DNA of 64,000 bases. It comes from Calendula officinalis (Eukaryota; Streptophyta; Magnoliopsida; Asterales; Asteraceae). The notes under the pieces are model-generated. The model saw nothing but the letters and a program-made list of their open reading frames with translations. It was not told the origin of the DNA and searched no databases. Position numbers and translations under genes: made by a program. Where the stretch lies: NCBI GenBank assembly GCA_963853835.1, contig OY970822.1:20121058-20185057 (forward strand), read 5' to 3'. Shown piece after piece: positions 10,815-23,519 of this stretch. Positions within the stretch are counted from its first letter, which is position 1, and each line of letters starts with the position of its first letter.

Positions 10815-13800
10815 ATGGATCCAGTGGATTTAGAGATTGCAAAGACACAGGAGGAAAGGAAAATAATGGAGGCAGCTCTAGCACCCAACTCCATAACTTT
10901 TGATACTGAGCTTTATGATGGAAGCAATCGATTTCAGGATTACAACACGGAGATTCCTGCTAATGATGATGAGGAAAACGTTGATGCTATGGATAATGAA
11001 GTTGCCAGGAAATTAGCTTCTTACACTGCTCCTAGATCTCTCTTGAACGATATGCCTCACGGTGGTGATGATGAGTCTTTAGGGATAAAAAAGTCGCAGC
11101 GGATTATTGACCGAGAGGATGATTACAGGAGAAGGAGATTGAATCAGGTTATTTCTCCAGATAGACATGATGCTTTTGCAAGTGGAGACAAGACTCCTAA
11201 ACCTGAAACAAGAACATATGCTGATGTTATGAGGGAAGCAGCTCTGAAAAGAGAGAAAGAGGAGACATTGAAAGTAATTGCCAAAAGGAAAAAGGAAGAA
11301 GAGGAGAATAAAGCAGCTGGAAAAGACAGAGATCGGGAAACCGCTGCTGCACAACCTGCCCAAAAACGAAGAAACAGATGGGATCAGTCTCAGGATAATG
11401 ACTCAGCTGCAAAAAAAGCTAAATCTGGTTCTGATTGGGATATGCCAGATTCAACTCCTGGGATCGGTAGGTGGGATGCTACCCCTACACCAGGAAGAGT
11501 CGGTGATGCAACACCTTCTCTGTCCAGAAAAAACCGGTGGGATGAGACTCCAACACCTGGCCGGTTGGCTGATTCCGATGCTACTCCGGCGGCCGGAGGA
11601 GTTACTCCGGGAGCCACACCGGCCGGAATGGCATGGGATGCGACACCAAAGCTGTCAGGCATGGCTACTCCAACACCCAAACGTCAGAGGTCAAGGTGGG
11701 ATGAAACCCCTGCAACTATGGGGAGTGCTACACCTGGTGGCTCTACACCTGCAGCTGGATACACACCTGGTGTGACCCCTGTTGGTGGTGGTGACCTAGC
11801 CACCCCAACCCCAGGAGCTATAAATCTGCGTGGGGCCATCACACCAGAACAATATAATCTGTTAAGATGGGAGAAAGATATTGAAGATAGAAACCGCCCG
11901 TTAACAGATGAAGAATTAGATTCAATGTTTCCTCAAGAAGGGTACAAGATTTTGGAACCACCAGCTTCTTATGTTCCAATCAGAACTCCTGCAAGGAAGC
12001 TTCTTGCTACACCAACTCCTATGGGAACACCTTTATATTCGATTCCTGAGGAAAACAGAGGTCAACAGTTTGATGTTCCAAAAGAGATGCCAGGTGGACT
12101 CCCGTTTATGAAACCAGAAGATTACCAATACTTTGGTGCTTTGCTGAACGAAGAAGATGAAGAAGAATTATCTCCAGATGAACAGAAAGAGAGAAAAATC
12201 ATGAAATTATTGCTTAAAGTTAAGAACGGGACTCCACCGCAGAGGAAAACAGCTTTGAGGCAGCTAACTGATAAGGCCCGCGAATTTGGTGCTGGCCCGT
12301 TGTTTAATCGTATTCTTCCGTTACTTATGCAGCCTACTTTAGAGGATCAAGAACGACACTTGTTGGTGAAGGTAATAGATAGAGTGCTGTACAAGTTAGA
12401 TGAGCTGGTACGACCCTTTGTCCACAAGATTCTTGTTGTGATAGAACCTTTATTGATTGATGAAGATTACTATGCCCGTGTTGAGGGTAGAGAAATTATA
12501 TCTAATCTAAGTAAAGCTGCTGGATTAGCTACTATGATTGCTGCAATGCGTCCTGATATTGATAACATTGATGAATATGTCAGGAACACAACTGCAAGAG
12601 CTTTTAGTGTTGTTGCATCAGCACTCGGAATCCCGGCTTTATTACCGTTTTTGAAAGCTGTTTGTCAGAGTAAGAAATCATGGCAAGCAAGACACACGGG
12701 TATAAAAATTGTTCAGCAAATTGCTATTTTAATCGGTTGTGCGGTTTTACCTCATTTGAGGTCTCTTGTGGAGATTATAGAACACGGGCTCAATGATGAA
12801 AATCAGAAAGTTAGAACGATTACTGCTCTCTCATTGGCTGCACTTGCTGAAGCTGCTGCACCGTACGGTATCGAGAGTTTTGATTCGGTTTTAAAGCCTT
12901 TGTGGAAGGGTATTCGGTCTCACCGTGGAAAGGTTTTGGCTGCTTTCTTGAAGGCAATTGGGTTTATTATTCCATTGATGGATGCCATTTATGCTAGTTA
13001 CTACACCAAAGAAGTTATGGTTATTCTGATTCGGGAATTTCAATCTCCTGATGAAGAAATGAAGAAAATTGTTCTTAAAGTGGTGAAACAGTGTGTGAGT
13101 ACTGAAGGTGTTGAAGCTGATTACATAAGAAGTGATATTCTTCCTGAATTTTTCAAAAACTTTTGGGTCAGAAGGATGGCTTTAGATCGTAGAAACTACA
13201 AGCAGCTTGTTGAAACAACGGTTGAGATTGCAAATAAAGTCGGCGTTCCCGATATTGTTAGCAGAATCGTTGAAGATTTGAAAGACGAAAGTGAACCGTA
13301 TAGAAGAATGGTTATGGAAACAATTGAAAAAGTTGTAGCCAATTTGGGTGCTTCTGATATCGATGCTCGTTTAGAAGAGCTTCTTATTGATGGGATTTTG
13401 TACGCTTTTCAAGAGCAAACCAGTGATGATGCGAATGTAATGCTCAACGGTTTCGGTGCAGTAGTCAACTCTCTTGGTCAAAGAGTCAAACCGTACCTCC
13501 CGCAAATTTGTGGTACTATAAAATGGCGGCTAAACAACAAGAGTGCGAAAGTGAGACAACAAGCTGCAGATCTGATTTCAAGAATTGCAGTAGTGATGAA
13601 ACAATGTCAGGAAGAACAGCTCATGGGCCATCTCGGGGTTGTGTTGTATGAATATTTAGGAGAAGAATATCCCGAAGTTTTGGGGTCGATATTGGGTGCT
13701 TTGAAAGCAATTGTGAATGTTATCGGTATGACCAAAATGACACCCCCGATAAAAGACTTACTTCCACGTTTAACTCCGATTTTGAAAAATCGTCACGAAA

Positions 13801-14627
13801 AGGTCCAAGAAAATTGTATTGATCTCGTGGGTCGTATTGCTGACCGTGGGGCAGAATTTGTTCCTGCCCGAGAATGGATGAGAATCTGTTTTGAACTACT
13901 TGAGATGCTGAAAGCCCACAAGAAAGGTATCCGTAGAGCAACTGTGAACACATTCGGTTACATTGCAAAAGCAATCGGGCCACAAGATGTTCTAGCTACC
14001 TTACTAAACAACCTCAAAGTACAAGAACGACAAAACCGTGTCTGCACAACTGTCGCAATCGCAATCGTTGCAGAAACATGTTCGCCTTTTACGGTTTTGC
14101 CCGCGTTAATGAACGAGTATCGTGTACCCGAACTGAACGTGCAGAACGGTGTTTTGAAATCTTTATCTTTTCTTTTCGAGTATATTGGTGAAATGGGGAA
14201 AGATTACATCTATGCAGTTACTCCACTGCTTGAAGATGCTCTTATGGACCGTGATTTGGTTCATAGACAAACTGCTGCTTCTGCAGTCAAACATATGGCT
14301 CTGGGGGTTGCGGGGTTGGGGTGTGAGGACGCTTTGGTCCATTTGCTGAATTATGTGTGGCCCAATATCTTTGAAACATCGCCACATGTGATAAATGCTG
14401 TGATGGAAGCTATTGAGGGGATGCGGGTTGCGTTGGGCCCCGCTGTGGTGCTTAATTACTGTTTGCAGGGTTTGTTTCATCCTGCAAGGAAAGTGAGGGA
14501 GGTTTACTGGAAGATTTATAACTCGCTTTATATCGGTGCTCAGGATGCACTTGTGGCGGCTTATCCTGTGCTTGAGGATGAAGGAGAGAATGTCTACAGT
14601 CGACCTGAGTTGACTATGTTTGTCTGA
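10815..14627 (+). CDS. SF3B1: Splicing factor 3B subunit 1 (SF3b155), U2 snRNP
   Basis: One uninterrupted frame of 1270 residues, near the usual family length. SF3B1 is the scaffold of the SF3b complex that clamps the branch-point helix during early spliceosome assembly in the nucleus. Residues 1-190 are charged. About 190-340 carries RWD-x-TP motifs (RWDATPTPGR, RWDETPTPGR), known phosphorylation sites in this family and the binding platform for partner proteins. About 365-415 matches the p14-binding segment (RPLTDEELDSMFP). The rest is a HEAT-repeat superhelix, very similar to human SF3B1 through to RHEKVQENCIDLVGRIADRG and NEYRVPELNVQNGVLKSLSF. The lysine in NDENQKVRT corresponds to the position of the human cancer hotspot K700. 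The coding region has no intron; a 5' UTR intron is likely (about 10392-10794). Confidence 0.98.
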   Translation: MDPVDLEIAKTQEERKIMEAALAPNSITFDTELYDGSNRFQDYNTEIPANDDEENVDAMDNEVARKLASYTAPRSLLNDMPHGGDDESLGIKKSQRIIDREDDYRRRRLNQVISPDRHDAFASGDKTPKPETRTYADVMREAALKREKEETLKVIAKRKKEEEENKAAGKDRDRETAAAQPAQKRRNRWDQSQDNDSAAKKAKSGSDWDMPDSTPGIGRWDATPTPGRVGDATPSLSRKNRWDETPTPGRLADSDATPAAGGVTPGATPAGMAWDATPKLSGMATPTPKRQRSRWDETPATMGSATPGGSTPAAGYTPGVTPVGGGDLATPTPGAINLRGAITPEQYNLLRWEKDIEDRNRPLTDEELDSMFPQEGYKILEPPASYVPIRTPARKLLATPTPMGTPLYSIPEENRGQQFDVPKEMPGGLPFMKPEDYQYFGALLNEEDEEELSPDEQKERKIMKLLLKVKNGTPPQRKTALRQLTDKAREFGAGPLFNRILPLLMQPTLEDQERHLLVKVIDRVLYKLDELVRPFVHKILVVIEPLLIDEDYYARVEGREIISNLSKAAGLATMIAAMRPDIDNIDEYVRNTTARAFSVVASALGIPALLPFLKAVCQSKKSWQARHTGIKIVQQIAILIGCAVLPHLRSLVEIIEHGLNDENQKVRTITALSLAALAEAAAPYGIESFDSVLKPLWKGIRSHRGKVLAAFLKAIGFIIPLMDAIYASYYTKEVMVILIREFQSPDEEMKKIVLKVVKQCVSTEGVEADYIRSDILPEFFKNFWVRRMALDRRNYKQLVETTVEIANKVGVPDIVSRIVEDLKDESEPYRRMVMETIEKVVANLGASDIDARLEELLIDGILYAFQEQTSDDANVMLNGFGAVVNSLGQRVKPYLPQICGTIKWRLNNKSAKVRQQAADLISRIAVVMKQCQEEQLMGHLGVVLYEYLGEEYPEVLGSILGALKAIVNVIGMTKMTPPIKDLLPRLTPILKNRHEKVQENCIDLVGRIADRGAEFVPAREWMRICFELLEMLKAHKKGIRRATVNTFGYIAKAIGPQDVLATLLNNLKVQERQNRVCTTVAIAIVAETCSPFTVLPALMNEYRVPELNVQNGVLKSLSFLFEYIGEMGKDYIYAVTPLLEDALMDRDLVHRQTAASAVKHMALGVAGLGCEDALVHLLNYVWPNIFETSPHVINAVMEAIEGMRVALGPAVVLNYCLQGLFHPARKVREVYWKIYNSLYIGAQDALVAAYPVLEDEGENVYSRPELTMFV

Positions 14628-17219
14628 AGGCCTACTTTTCGAGAAGTCGTTTGATCTTAATATTATCTCTGTTAAAACTACATATTTGGATGTTACTATG
14701 TTATGTTTTGGATTATATTTGTGGTAATAGCAGCAAGACATAGTTGCTTCTTTTATTGTTTGGATTTATGTTAAAAAAAAATTCATTTTGTTTCTATGGA
14801 TGACAGGTACCTGCAAATGGCACTGGTGAATGATGTCTTGATGATTGAGAGGTAATCCAATCCAAAACTCACATATGATACTGGAGATGTATGTGGTGGT
14901 GTTTTGATTAATTTGTGTGTTGTTTTTTATTATACCTTTTGCTGATTGAGTTTAAGACTAATTAATTAGTGAATCATTCGTAGATGAAAATCTTTTGAAG
15001 TTGAGTGCCTGTAGCACAAGTAATGGTTTCTGGTGTTGGTTTCCGGTGGAAAGCTTGGGTTTATTGGTTATCAATCTTACAATCACTTACTGTAGTTTCT
15101 ATTGTTTTTGCTACAGCAATGTTGTGAACCGTTTTACTAAAGCAGCATATTTCAGCGGTGGACAATACAAACAAATACTACATGTTTAAAAGAACATAAA
15201 CCAAAATTTACAACTGCTGTACTGACTTTTTGGTTAATATTGCGAGATTAATCAACTGGTTTTGGGCAATTGTCTGGATTTTTTTCGTAAGTCATTGAGA
15301 CTTCATTTAGGATTAATCTGGTCACTATATTTAGGATTTGAACCGGTTAAAATGTGGCGTGGTATTTATCTGTATTATTATGAATACAAGTATTTTATGA
15401 GGGAAGATGAAATGCTTATATAGGTGCGGCAGTTTTGTAATGATGCATTTAGCTGGTTACAATATTACCATTTCTCATTTTTATTCGCTCAATAACTAGT
15501 GTTGTAAAAATTGAACCAGACCAGATGTCAAACCGGGCAGCCTATGCGTTCAACCAGCCCAAACACTGGGTGATAATACTTTATTATTAACTAAACGATT
15601 CAGAGTAAGAATTTAGAGCGTAACTTCATCACTGAACTAACATACCTATTCAAATTATACATACAAGAGCACGTGGTATGGTACCCGCTTAATGCTCGCC
15701 AAAGAAGGTGTTGCGGCGCCAAAACATGCCAAACAGCATTGTGGGTGTTGCCAATTTCATCCCGGTTTAACATCTGCCAAAGCTTTCTTCAAGGGTCCTT
15801 TTTTGATTTTGCAAATTGTGATTTGGGTGTTTTCTATGGGTTCCAAAAGGATGCAGGGATGTAAAATGATGGAGAGTCATTTTGAGGTAAGTGGTTAAAG
15901 CGGATGTTTAATAAATTGATTCGAATTGATTCTTGCATCGAATCGGGCAGTGTCTTGAATACGATTGGACCAGTCAGACCGGATGAGCCACTCTTTCGAA
16001 CCAGATGACAATTTTAAGTATACATGATGCAACAAATATGTAAATGATGTACAAATAGTCAAATACTAAAAAATAAGAATATATAAAGCAAATACTATAA
16101 ATAATTCAACAAAAAGAAATCCAAAACCCTTTTTCAACTTAATTTAATACTTATAGATTACAAACCTACACAGAAATTCATATTTTTATTTTATTTGCCT
16201 AATTTTTTAGAAAAACTGATATTTTCGGATGGATTAGTTGGTTCAACCGTTTTTTTTTTATGTCAAACTGGCTGGTAGAAACAATTTATAACTATTGATC
16301 TAACCGGCTCGCTCCAACCAGCTACATTCCCGGTCCGACCGGTTGGTTCAATAAGGTTTTTAAAATACTGGTTAAAGCCATGTTAGAGAGGCAGAGATAT
16401 CGTTAACATAACTTTAACATATAAGCATACCTTATACCCTAAGGGATAGCACACATATAACTCTATTGATCTAACCAACTCATTCTAACCGGCTACCTCC
16501 TTGGTCCGACTGGTTAGTTCAATCAAGTTTTTAAAACACCGGTTAAAGCCATATTAAAGAGGCAGAAAGTTCGTTAACATAACTTAAACACACAAGCATA
16601 CCTTATACAATAAGGATAACACACATATAACATCAGGATTCATCTTTAATAAAGATAGGCGTTTTTTACGATTTGATTCCATACATAGCGCGTAAAGTTC
16701 AACCACTTCGGGAAGCCTGTAATAACAGGGGTACCGTTTTAAAAGATTTTTTTTTTATTAATGTATGAGAAACGTAATTGTATAACTCAAAATCTATAAT
16801 TAAAAGTTCCATGATAAGTATGATATAGTATGCTTTGTGGTTTTTTGCTTACACAAGGGGAAAAACCTGCACACAAGAGTCATACAACATAATAAATGGT
16901 ACAACATAGTTCAATAACCCATCAAATCGAATCATTTCATTTGTTTATACTTATATATGTCTATGCGCATCTTTACATACAGAAACAAACATACATACAC
17001 AACCATATGACTTTCCATGATCAGAATAGAGTGAGAATGGCATTAACTTTTGAGTTGTTGCACTCTTTAAAGCTGATGCAAGTCACACTTTCATAACAAC
17101 TAATCATGGTGCCTTTGTCCAAGAATCAATTAGACTAAACAAGTAAATCATCAATAGTCCCCCGATCACAAGCTGATCGTTTTGTTTCATTTGTTAAAAT
17201 GAACAAAAGACGGCTGATG
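14628..17219. other. Intergenic spacer with nested repeats
   Basis: 14628-14800 is the 3' UTR of SF3B1. Short frames at 14995-15189 and 15673-15898 have no recognisable domain or coding bias. 15495-16640 is repeat sequence built from CCGGTT/AACCGG motifs, listed in part separately. 16730-17200 is AT-rich, with nothing recognised. Confidence 0.5.
16281..16635. repeat. Imperfect tandem duplication, about 170 bp unit
   Basis: Two copies run in the order ATTGATCTAACC, CCAACCGGCTAC-like, GGTCCGAC, GGTT-GTTCAAT-AAG, TTTTTAAAA, GGTTAAAGCCAT, GAGGCAGA, CGTTAACATAACTT, AAGCATACCTTATA. The first starts about 16290 and the second about 16463. The unit belongs to a broader repeat spanning about 15495-16640. 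Confidence 0.65.
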
Positions 17220-20200
17220 TCAGCATGTGCAGTTGAACACAGAACCGCTCAAACACTTGGCTTTGTGAACCATCTTTTTAACCCCCGTTTCACTGGTCGG
17301 AATTGCAGGGGATTCATGTACTCTGTCCATCATGTTAATTTGGGGTGCATTTAAAACAACTTTTGCAGGAGACAAAGCCCACTGCATACCCCAAATTGCA
17401 AGTGGTCTCATGTATACAAGTGACCGAAAATGTCCATCCATTGTCCATCCCTCCGGTGTCTGAAACGCATACCTAAAAAATAACAGAAACACATCTCTAA
17501 GTCACCATCTTATATTAAATAATAAAATAAAAAATATTGAAATCAATTAATGATAATATTTAAGTACGTACCCGAAACCATCCTCTGACCAGCCAGCTGT
17601 AAAAATACCTTGAGCAGTAGTAAAACCTTGTTCTTCCATTCCCGCATGAATCATAGTAGCTGCAAGCCCATAAGTCACTCCAGCCCACACTTCTCGAGAC
17701 TGCATACACGTGTCATCCACTTTTCCACTTGGATGCATCCCATTAACCGCCCCCATTCTCCCACCTTCCACTTTCATCACATTAAAATCATAAATCTTTT
17801 GCAAACAACTCCTAATCTTATAATCATCAAACAAATTCGGTAAACCCGATGATGCCATATACCATTGTCCCGCTAATTGATCAGCTTGAATCGATTTACT
17901 ATTATTACCCGACCCACCATCGTAATTAAAATACGACCCGTTCCATAGTTTCGATTCAAACGCCGCTTTTGCTTTGATGAATTTACGTTTATACCCTTCG
18001 GCAGTTGTTGAGTCGCCTAACTGTGCAGCCATGGCTGCAGTTGCTTGGAGTGCAGCGAGCCATAAACAACCACAATAAGCACTCACACCGTGAACGGTCC
18101 ACGCGTCATATGTTTGATCGGGAAAACCGTCGTTTTCAATCAAACCGTCATCATCTCGGTCAAACTGGTCCATGTAAGTCATGGCTGCACAAACCGCGGG
18201 CCATACTTCTGCCCCAAACAATAAATCACCAGTTGCAGCGAAATCTCGGTAAACTTGAAGAACGAATTTAGGGTTTAAATCTTTCCATTTGCTTGTATCG
18301 TGTATGTTGTATGCATTCATCTCATGCCACGGGTCATGAGTTCCAAGATCGTGTGGGACCGCCCCTTTGACTTTTCGAATCCCGCATTTTCCGTCTGCCA
18401 GAAATTTGACTTTTCTTTGGTCTTCGAATAATACGGCCCGCGCGAACTCACGTTGGATACTGAGTTCAATTTTTGGAAAAAGTTCGAGTAGTGCAAAAGA
18501 CGCGTAGAAATGAACATCGTATGTACACCACATGATGTATTCTACACCTTCTAAATATAAAAAGCTACCAACATCTTCGTTATCATGGTTTTGTTTTAAA
18601 ATAGGTTTTCTGTCTTCTATCTCGGGTTCGGGTTCGCCTTCACTAGAAGTTGTTAGTGAATTTTCGTTTTCGTCATCATATGCGAGACTGTTGTCGCTGA
18701 TGTCATTGTTATGACAGTTATCTGTGTTGTTGTCAGTTATCTTTGGTTTTTGGTCTTGGTTATGCATGAAGTCGGCTGCTGGTAGTGGTGTGTCTGTAGA
18801 AGATATTGGTAACAAAAGATTATAAAACTAGATATATGAAATTACATGAAAAAGTTAATCATGTTGTGTTTAATACCAATCCAGATTGTGCCACCAGCAA
18901 CCAAGAAGTAGAGCTCGTTGAATAATGTAAATTTGTACCTGAAATTAATGTTAAGAAACTGGTTTCGAATGTAATTACGTGGCATTAAATAATCAAATTT
19001 ATTTAAAAAATGGCAAAAGTATAAAATGGAATTATAAGCTACCATTCTGGGAGCTTGTCGTTTTTCAGGATCGGATTTTGCCACTTGTCAATCTCTTCCT
19101 CCCACCTTTTGTAATCTAACAAAAAGCAATCAAAGTTATAAACTTATAAAAAAATTTACAAAATCAAAATGCGTACTTGTTAGAGCATCATGAACCAAAT
19201 CCTCAGCAGCCCTCTCAGAAGTACCATAGTACCTAGTGTACCGCCTGTAACACAATCATATAATATGAAATTTAAAATCTTATTTCGTGAAATAACTTAT
19301 CGTTATATAATAATACTGATAATAATAATGATGATAATATAACCAACCTGTGATATGATTTGCCCTTCATAAATTTGACTTTTGGAGATGACCATGCAAT
19401 TGCAAAGGCCACGGTTGACTTTCCGTTTGGTTCAACCCATGTTGAAGCAGAAACTGCAGCACAATTTGCATCCCCAGCTGATGAAGGAACTGTGGGCCCG
19501 CTATTAAAGTTACCCTGCTCAAAATGTCCATCCTACCCCACAGATAGATAACAAGAAAAAGATTATTAAAATATATCAACCACAGTAAAAATATCAACCA
19601 GAAATTTACCTGGCCCATTTTACCCCACATTTCTTTTGCAGTAACAGAGCTTCCTTCAGACAAACCAAAACTTGGTAAAACTGTCACATTTACATTTTGG
19701 GTTTCACAGGCTGCTACAGCAAAAGTAACTGGATGGTTCCCTTTCGATGTCCTATAAAACAATATATTACAATATAATCTAAATATCTTAACAAAATTAC
19801 TAAATTGGACAACTTTGGTCAACCTAAAGCTCCTTTGACCCGTTTTGCTTTTGACTAGAATTTTCTATTTCACCATTTGAGATAAAGCAGAATGCAACAA
19901 ATTGTGACTTACTTGTGATGTAGAAGCACACCAGAGACACCATCTTCACCTCTGTGGATTGAAGAAACAAAAAGTTAGTTATGACTAAGTAACAAGAACT
20001 AAGAAGGTAAGCTGTTTGTTAATTCTTTAAAAAAAAAGAAAAGAAGTAATGCTCACACAAATGGCTCATTCACATGATCCCCAGAAAGATGTGATATACC
20101 TCCAATTGAGTTCTGTAACACAAAAATACAAAATTGAATATTCAAGAAATCAAATTGGATCCTTCTAAATTTTAAAAATGTAGACTTACGGCCCACGTTA

Positions 20201-21778
20201 AGAGAAGGCTGACTTGTGCCCTTTCCTTACCGGTATTAACCAGCTAAAAAAAGAGTAAAGAGATTGTAATTAATCACAATATAATATAACGCGAGAAATC
20301 AATCAAATAACATAATTTATTGAGCCGGTGCTTAATTTTGTACCGTATAAACAAATACAGATGTAGGAAGGCTGCTATCTCGATAATTATGAGGCAAAAA
20401 TGGTGAAATTTGGCGACACGACACTTTTAACTCGGGATCTGGTTCGCCTGATAATAACCACAAAAAAAAGGTTTATAATCTTATATGATGGAACCATGAG
20501 ATAAGTAACATAATGCTGGAAAAAAATAATGATACCATCATAAACTGTCCATGCACGTGGGAATAACGCATGATAAGTGGAATGTTGGCCACTTAAATTC
20601 CATCCCCATGATGATAAACCTTGATCTGTACATTTCCTGAAATATACCAAAACTATGTTTATATTCACCCATTTTACATGTTACTATGTTAGAGATTAAA
20701 AATAACCCAAAATACTTACCCTATCCCTTCATGTTGGCCTGGGGATAACACCGATGCATATTTTTTATGACCACCTTCTCGCGATATAAAAATCTGCAAT
20801 TATATAAAAAAAATCAAGAATTAAGAGCCATATTACACAATATATGTTCATTAAATAACCATACACTTGTATGATTATTTTGAAGGAATGTAACGAGAAT
20901 ATGAGTAATAAATTGATAAAATAAAAGAAGGGGTTTACAGAGAACTGATTTGCCATCACAGGGGAAGCCTCACATGTACCCGGTATGATTTGAAATTGCC
21001 TGAACTCTCCTCTAAATCCTCTTGTTATGCTCCCACTTCTGCACATTTTTAATTATAAATTTAATTAAAAAATTGTTAAATTTAGCAAAATGCAAACTAT
21101 TTATTTCTTCACAACTTACCCCATTCCACCTAGTGGAACCCCTTGGCTTGCTAATGGTTTTCCTTCACGATTGAAAGGATCAATTGGTGCTCTCTGCACA
21201 TTTTATCCCCAAAACCTTAGATAACTTCATCAAATTTTAACTGATTTTGTTACAACCTTACACATTCAAACATCTTCTGTTTTATGTGATTCCTTATGTC
21301 AACAATCCTAAATTTAGTTTAAACTTTAAAAATGCACAAGATGGAAGGTTACCCTTCCGTGTGATGCCTCTTCTCTTACATATGACCACAATCGAATACC
21401 AAGCCGAATCTGCAATCAATGTTTATAAAACATATTATTACATTGTTAGTTTAATAAATCAAGATTCTATAGAATCCTATAATCACCATTTTTAATGCTT
21501 CCATAAAAGTAATACTGAATTCCTTGAGAATATTGGCATGAGTGTTTAACTTCCTTCTCCATGCTTGTTCAGGAGGAGCACCACCATCAAAATCAAGCTG
21601 TATCCAATAAATCATTTATTTTAAAAAAATAACAACTAAATTTATTAATTCACTGCAACAATTAGAAAAGAATATCAAATTCAGAGATTAAACTCACCAG
21701 TTGCAGAGTTGTCCGATTTATATACTCCTCAGGAGGCCATGAATTCTTTCTAAAATGAAATATATTCCCACTAACCAT
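17220..21778 (-). CDS. Non-lysosomal glucosylceramidase, GH116 (GBA2-type)
   Basis: Eighteen exons on the minus strand, all GT..AG: 21778-21698, 21597-21487, 21409-21353, 21193-21120, 21038-20939, 20793-20720, 20636-20536, 20447-20344, 20243-20190, 20112-20057, 19951-19913, 19751-19610, 19532-19348, 19244-19177, 19115-19043, 18938-18877, 18793-17572, 17472-17220. The sum is 2856 nt, 951 residues, normal for the plant family. The enzyme hydrolyses glucosylceramide to ceramide and glucose. The N-terminal GBA2 beta domain includes WPPEEYINRTTLQL, APIDPFNREGKP and GVPLGGMGSGSITRGF. The C-terminal (alpha/alpha)6 barrel holds LYLEGVEY, with the presumed nucleophile Glu, and NDGFPDQTYDAW, with the presumed acid/base Asp. 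A Glu/Asp/Asn-rich linker (about residues 465-525) is encoded by the large 1222 nt exon. The gene appears intact. Confidence 0.95.
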
Positions 21779-22518
21779 GTCGGCTAATTTATATGAATTT
21801 ATTTTCTTGATATATAAACCTTGCAAACAATGCGAGAAATCTCAGATCCTTTTTTGATCGCGGAAAAGTGTATGTGTATGTGAGATTGCTGATTACATAT
21901 TATAGCCTAACTTCTCAATGGCTCCAAATCAATCGAGTTTTCAACACCTAAAAATAAGTATCTTCAACTCCAAACAAACGTCAAAATCCAAATCTCAAGA
22001 AAAGAAAACCTAAATCCGTCAAAATTGTGAGCTAAAGCTAAAAATGAGGGTTACGATTTGCCGACTTTAGGTGTGTCATTAGTAGTTGAATTCAAAGTGT
22101 GAACAGAAAAATGGGATCGCAGCCACCAATTGTAAAGAAATTAACCGACTTCAATTGGACTTTTATTGAATATAAAAAGAAAAAATGGATCGAATAACGA
22201 GGATGAGTAAATATAGCAAATGAGAGAATGGATTGAAGAATGAAGACCGACGACGGAGGATGTTACACCTGGGAACCACGATGTGCAACTTCCGCCATGT
22301 GTTCGAGAATTTACTAAAATATACGACTTCTCTAATGGCGTCTCACACACACACACGCACTACACGAACGCACACTTTTATAGTCAATAAGCTGTTGGAC
22401 ATTAAAAAGAAAATCAGAATTTGAAAGGGGCAATGTAACAAAAAGATGGATATGTGATAAGGGTATCTTTATTGGTTTTTGTATTTCATATATATCTCTT
22501 TAATAACACATTTCAATA
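21779..22518. other. Upstream region of the glucosylceramidase gene
   Basis: This is the 5' flank on the minus strand. Sequence near 21830-21840 may be a 5' UTR exon, followed by pyrimidine/purine-rich DNA and a short CA repeat (about 22346-22376). No other gene is supported. Confidence 0.5.
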
Positions 22519-23519
22519 TCTATCTTATAATAAAACAAGCTTTTAAAGCTTCTACGTGGCCCTCTTAGAAGCCAGTTAGACACGTGGCAATTTGTGGTTA
22601 TTTTCAATTTTTTTTTATTCCCGAATTTTATGTGCAGATTTAATATTAAATAGGTAAAATACTGAATGGCCGTTTATTTAGGAATAAAATCAATCTATAA
22701 AAATTATGCAGCCTATCAAACCGAAAATAAAACTTTTAAACATGGAAATATATTATTCCATCCTTATTTTACGCCGATTTCAAACTTATAGCAACCTTAT
22801 AGCAGTTGATTCAGCCCTTTTTTAAAGATTTCATATAATTAAAAATAAAAGATAATTTCAAAATCATTCTACATAATATCATTTCTTTAACTCATTTTAA
22901 AAAAAACTGCACAATTGATTCCTGTGTTAGACATAAGTATGTTTAACATAAGTATTTTTAACAAAATCCTGGAAAACTAATTGACATCAATTCGAAATTC
23001 ATACATAATATATAATATATACCATCCATATTTAGAGGAAATATTAAAACTTTTGCAGTTTCCTAAGAAGAAAAAATATATTTTATTTCATTTTGACTTT
23101 AAAGTCAATCTCCGAAAATTTGTGGAAATAACTATCACCTTCCTTATAAACCGGGATTTGATTGCTTCCTTATTATTTACATTCCATATTTTGCCTCATT
23201 CGTTTAAAAAATCCGGATTTTATGCTAATTAATCAACAAAGCAATAACTATGATTCCGGATTTATATAGATTCCATGTATATCACGAACTTTGAATTTTA
23301 TTCGTGTAACCTTCATGCATTCCTACTATTTAAACCAACATTCTCAAAGGTTTTCAACCACCACCAGATTCTCATCTTAGGTTCTCATCAAAGGTTTTTC
23401 ACGAATTGTTCTATATGTTTTATATATATTCAAGTTCTATATGTTTTTTTTTCGTAACCACACCACAATTAACCTACTTTTTCTTTCTTGATATGTTTTT
23501 GTAGTAAACCCGTGAAGAA

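Noticed and set aside
11278..11775. 165-codon frame within SF3B1
   Set aside because: Shadow frame of the SF3B1 coding region.
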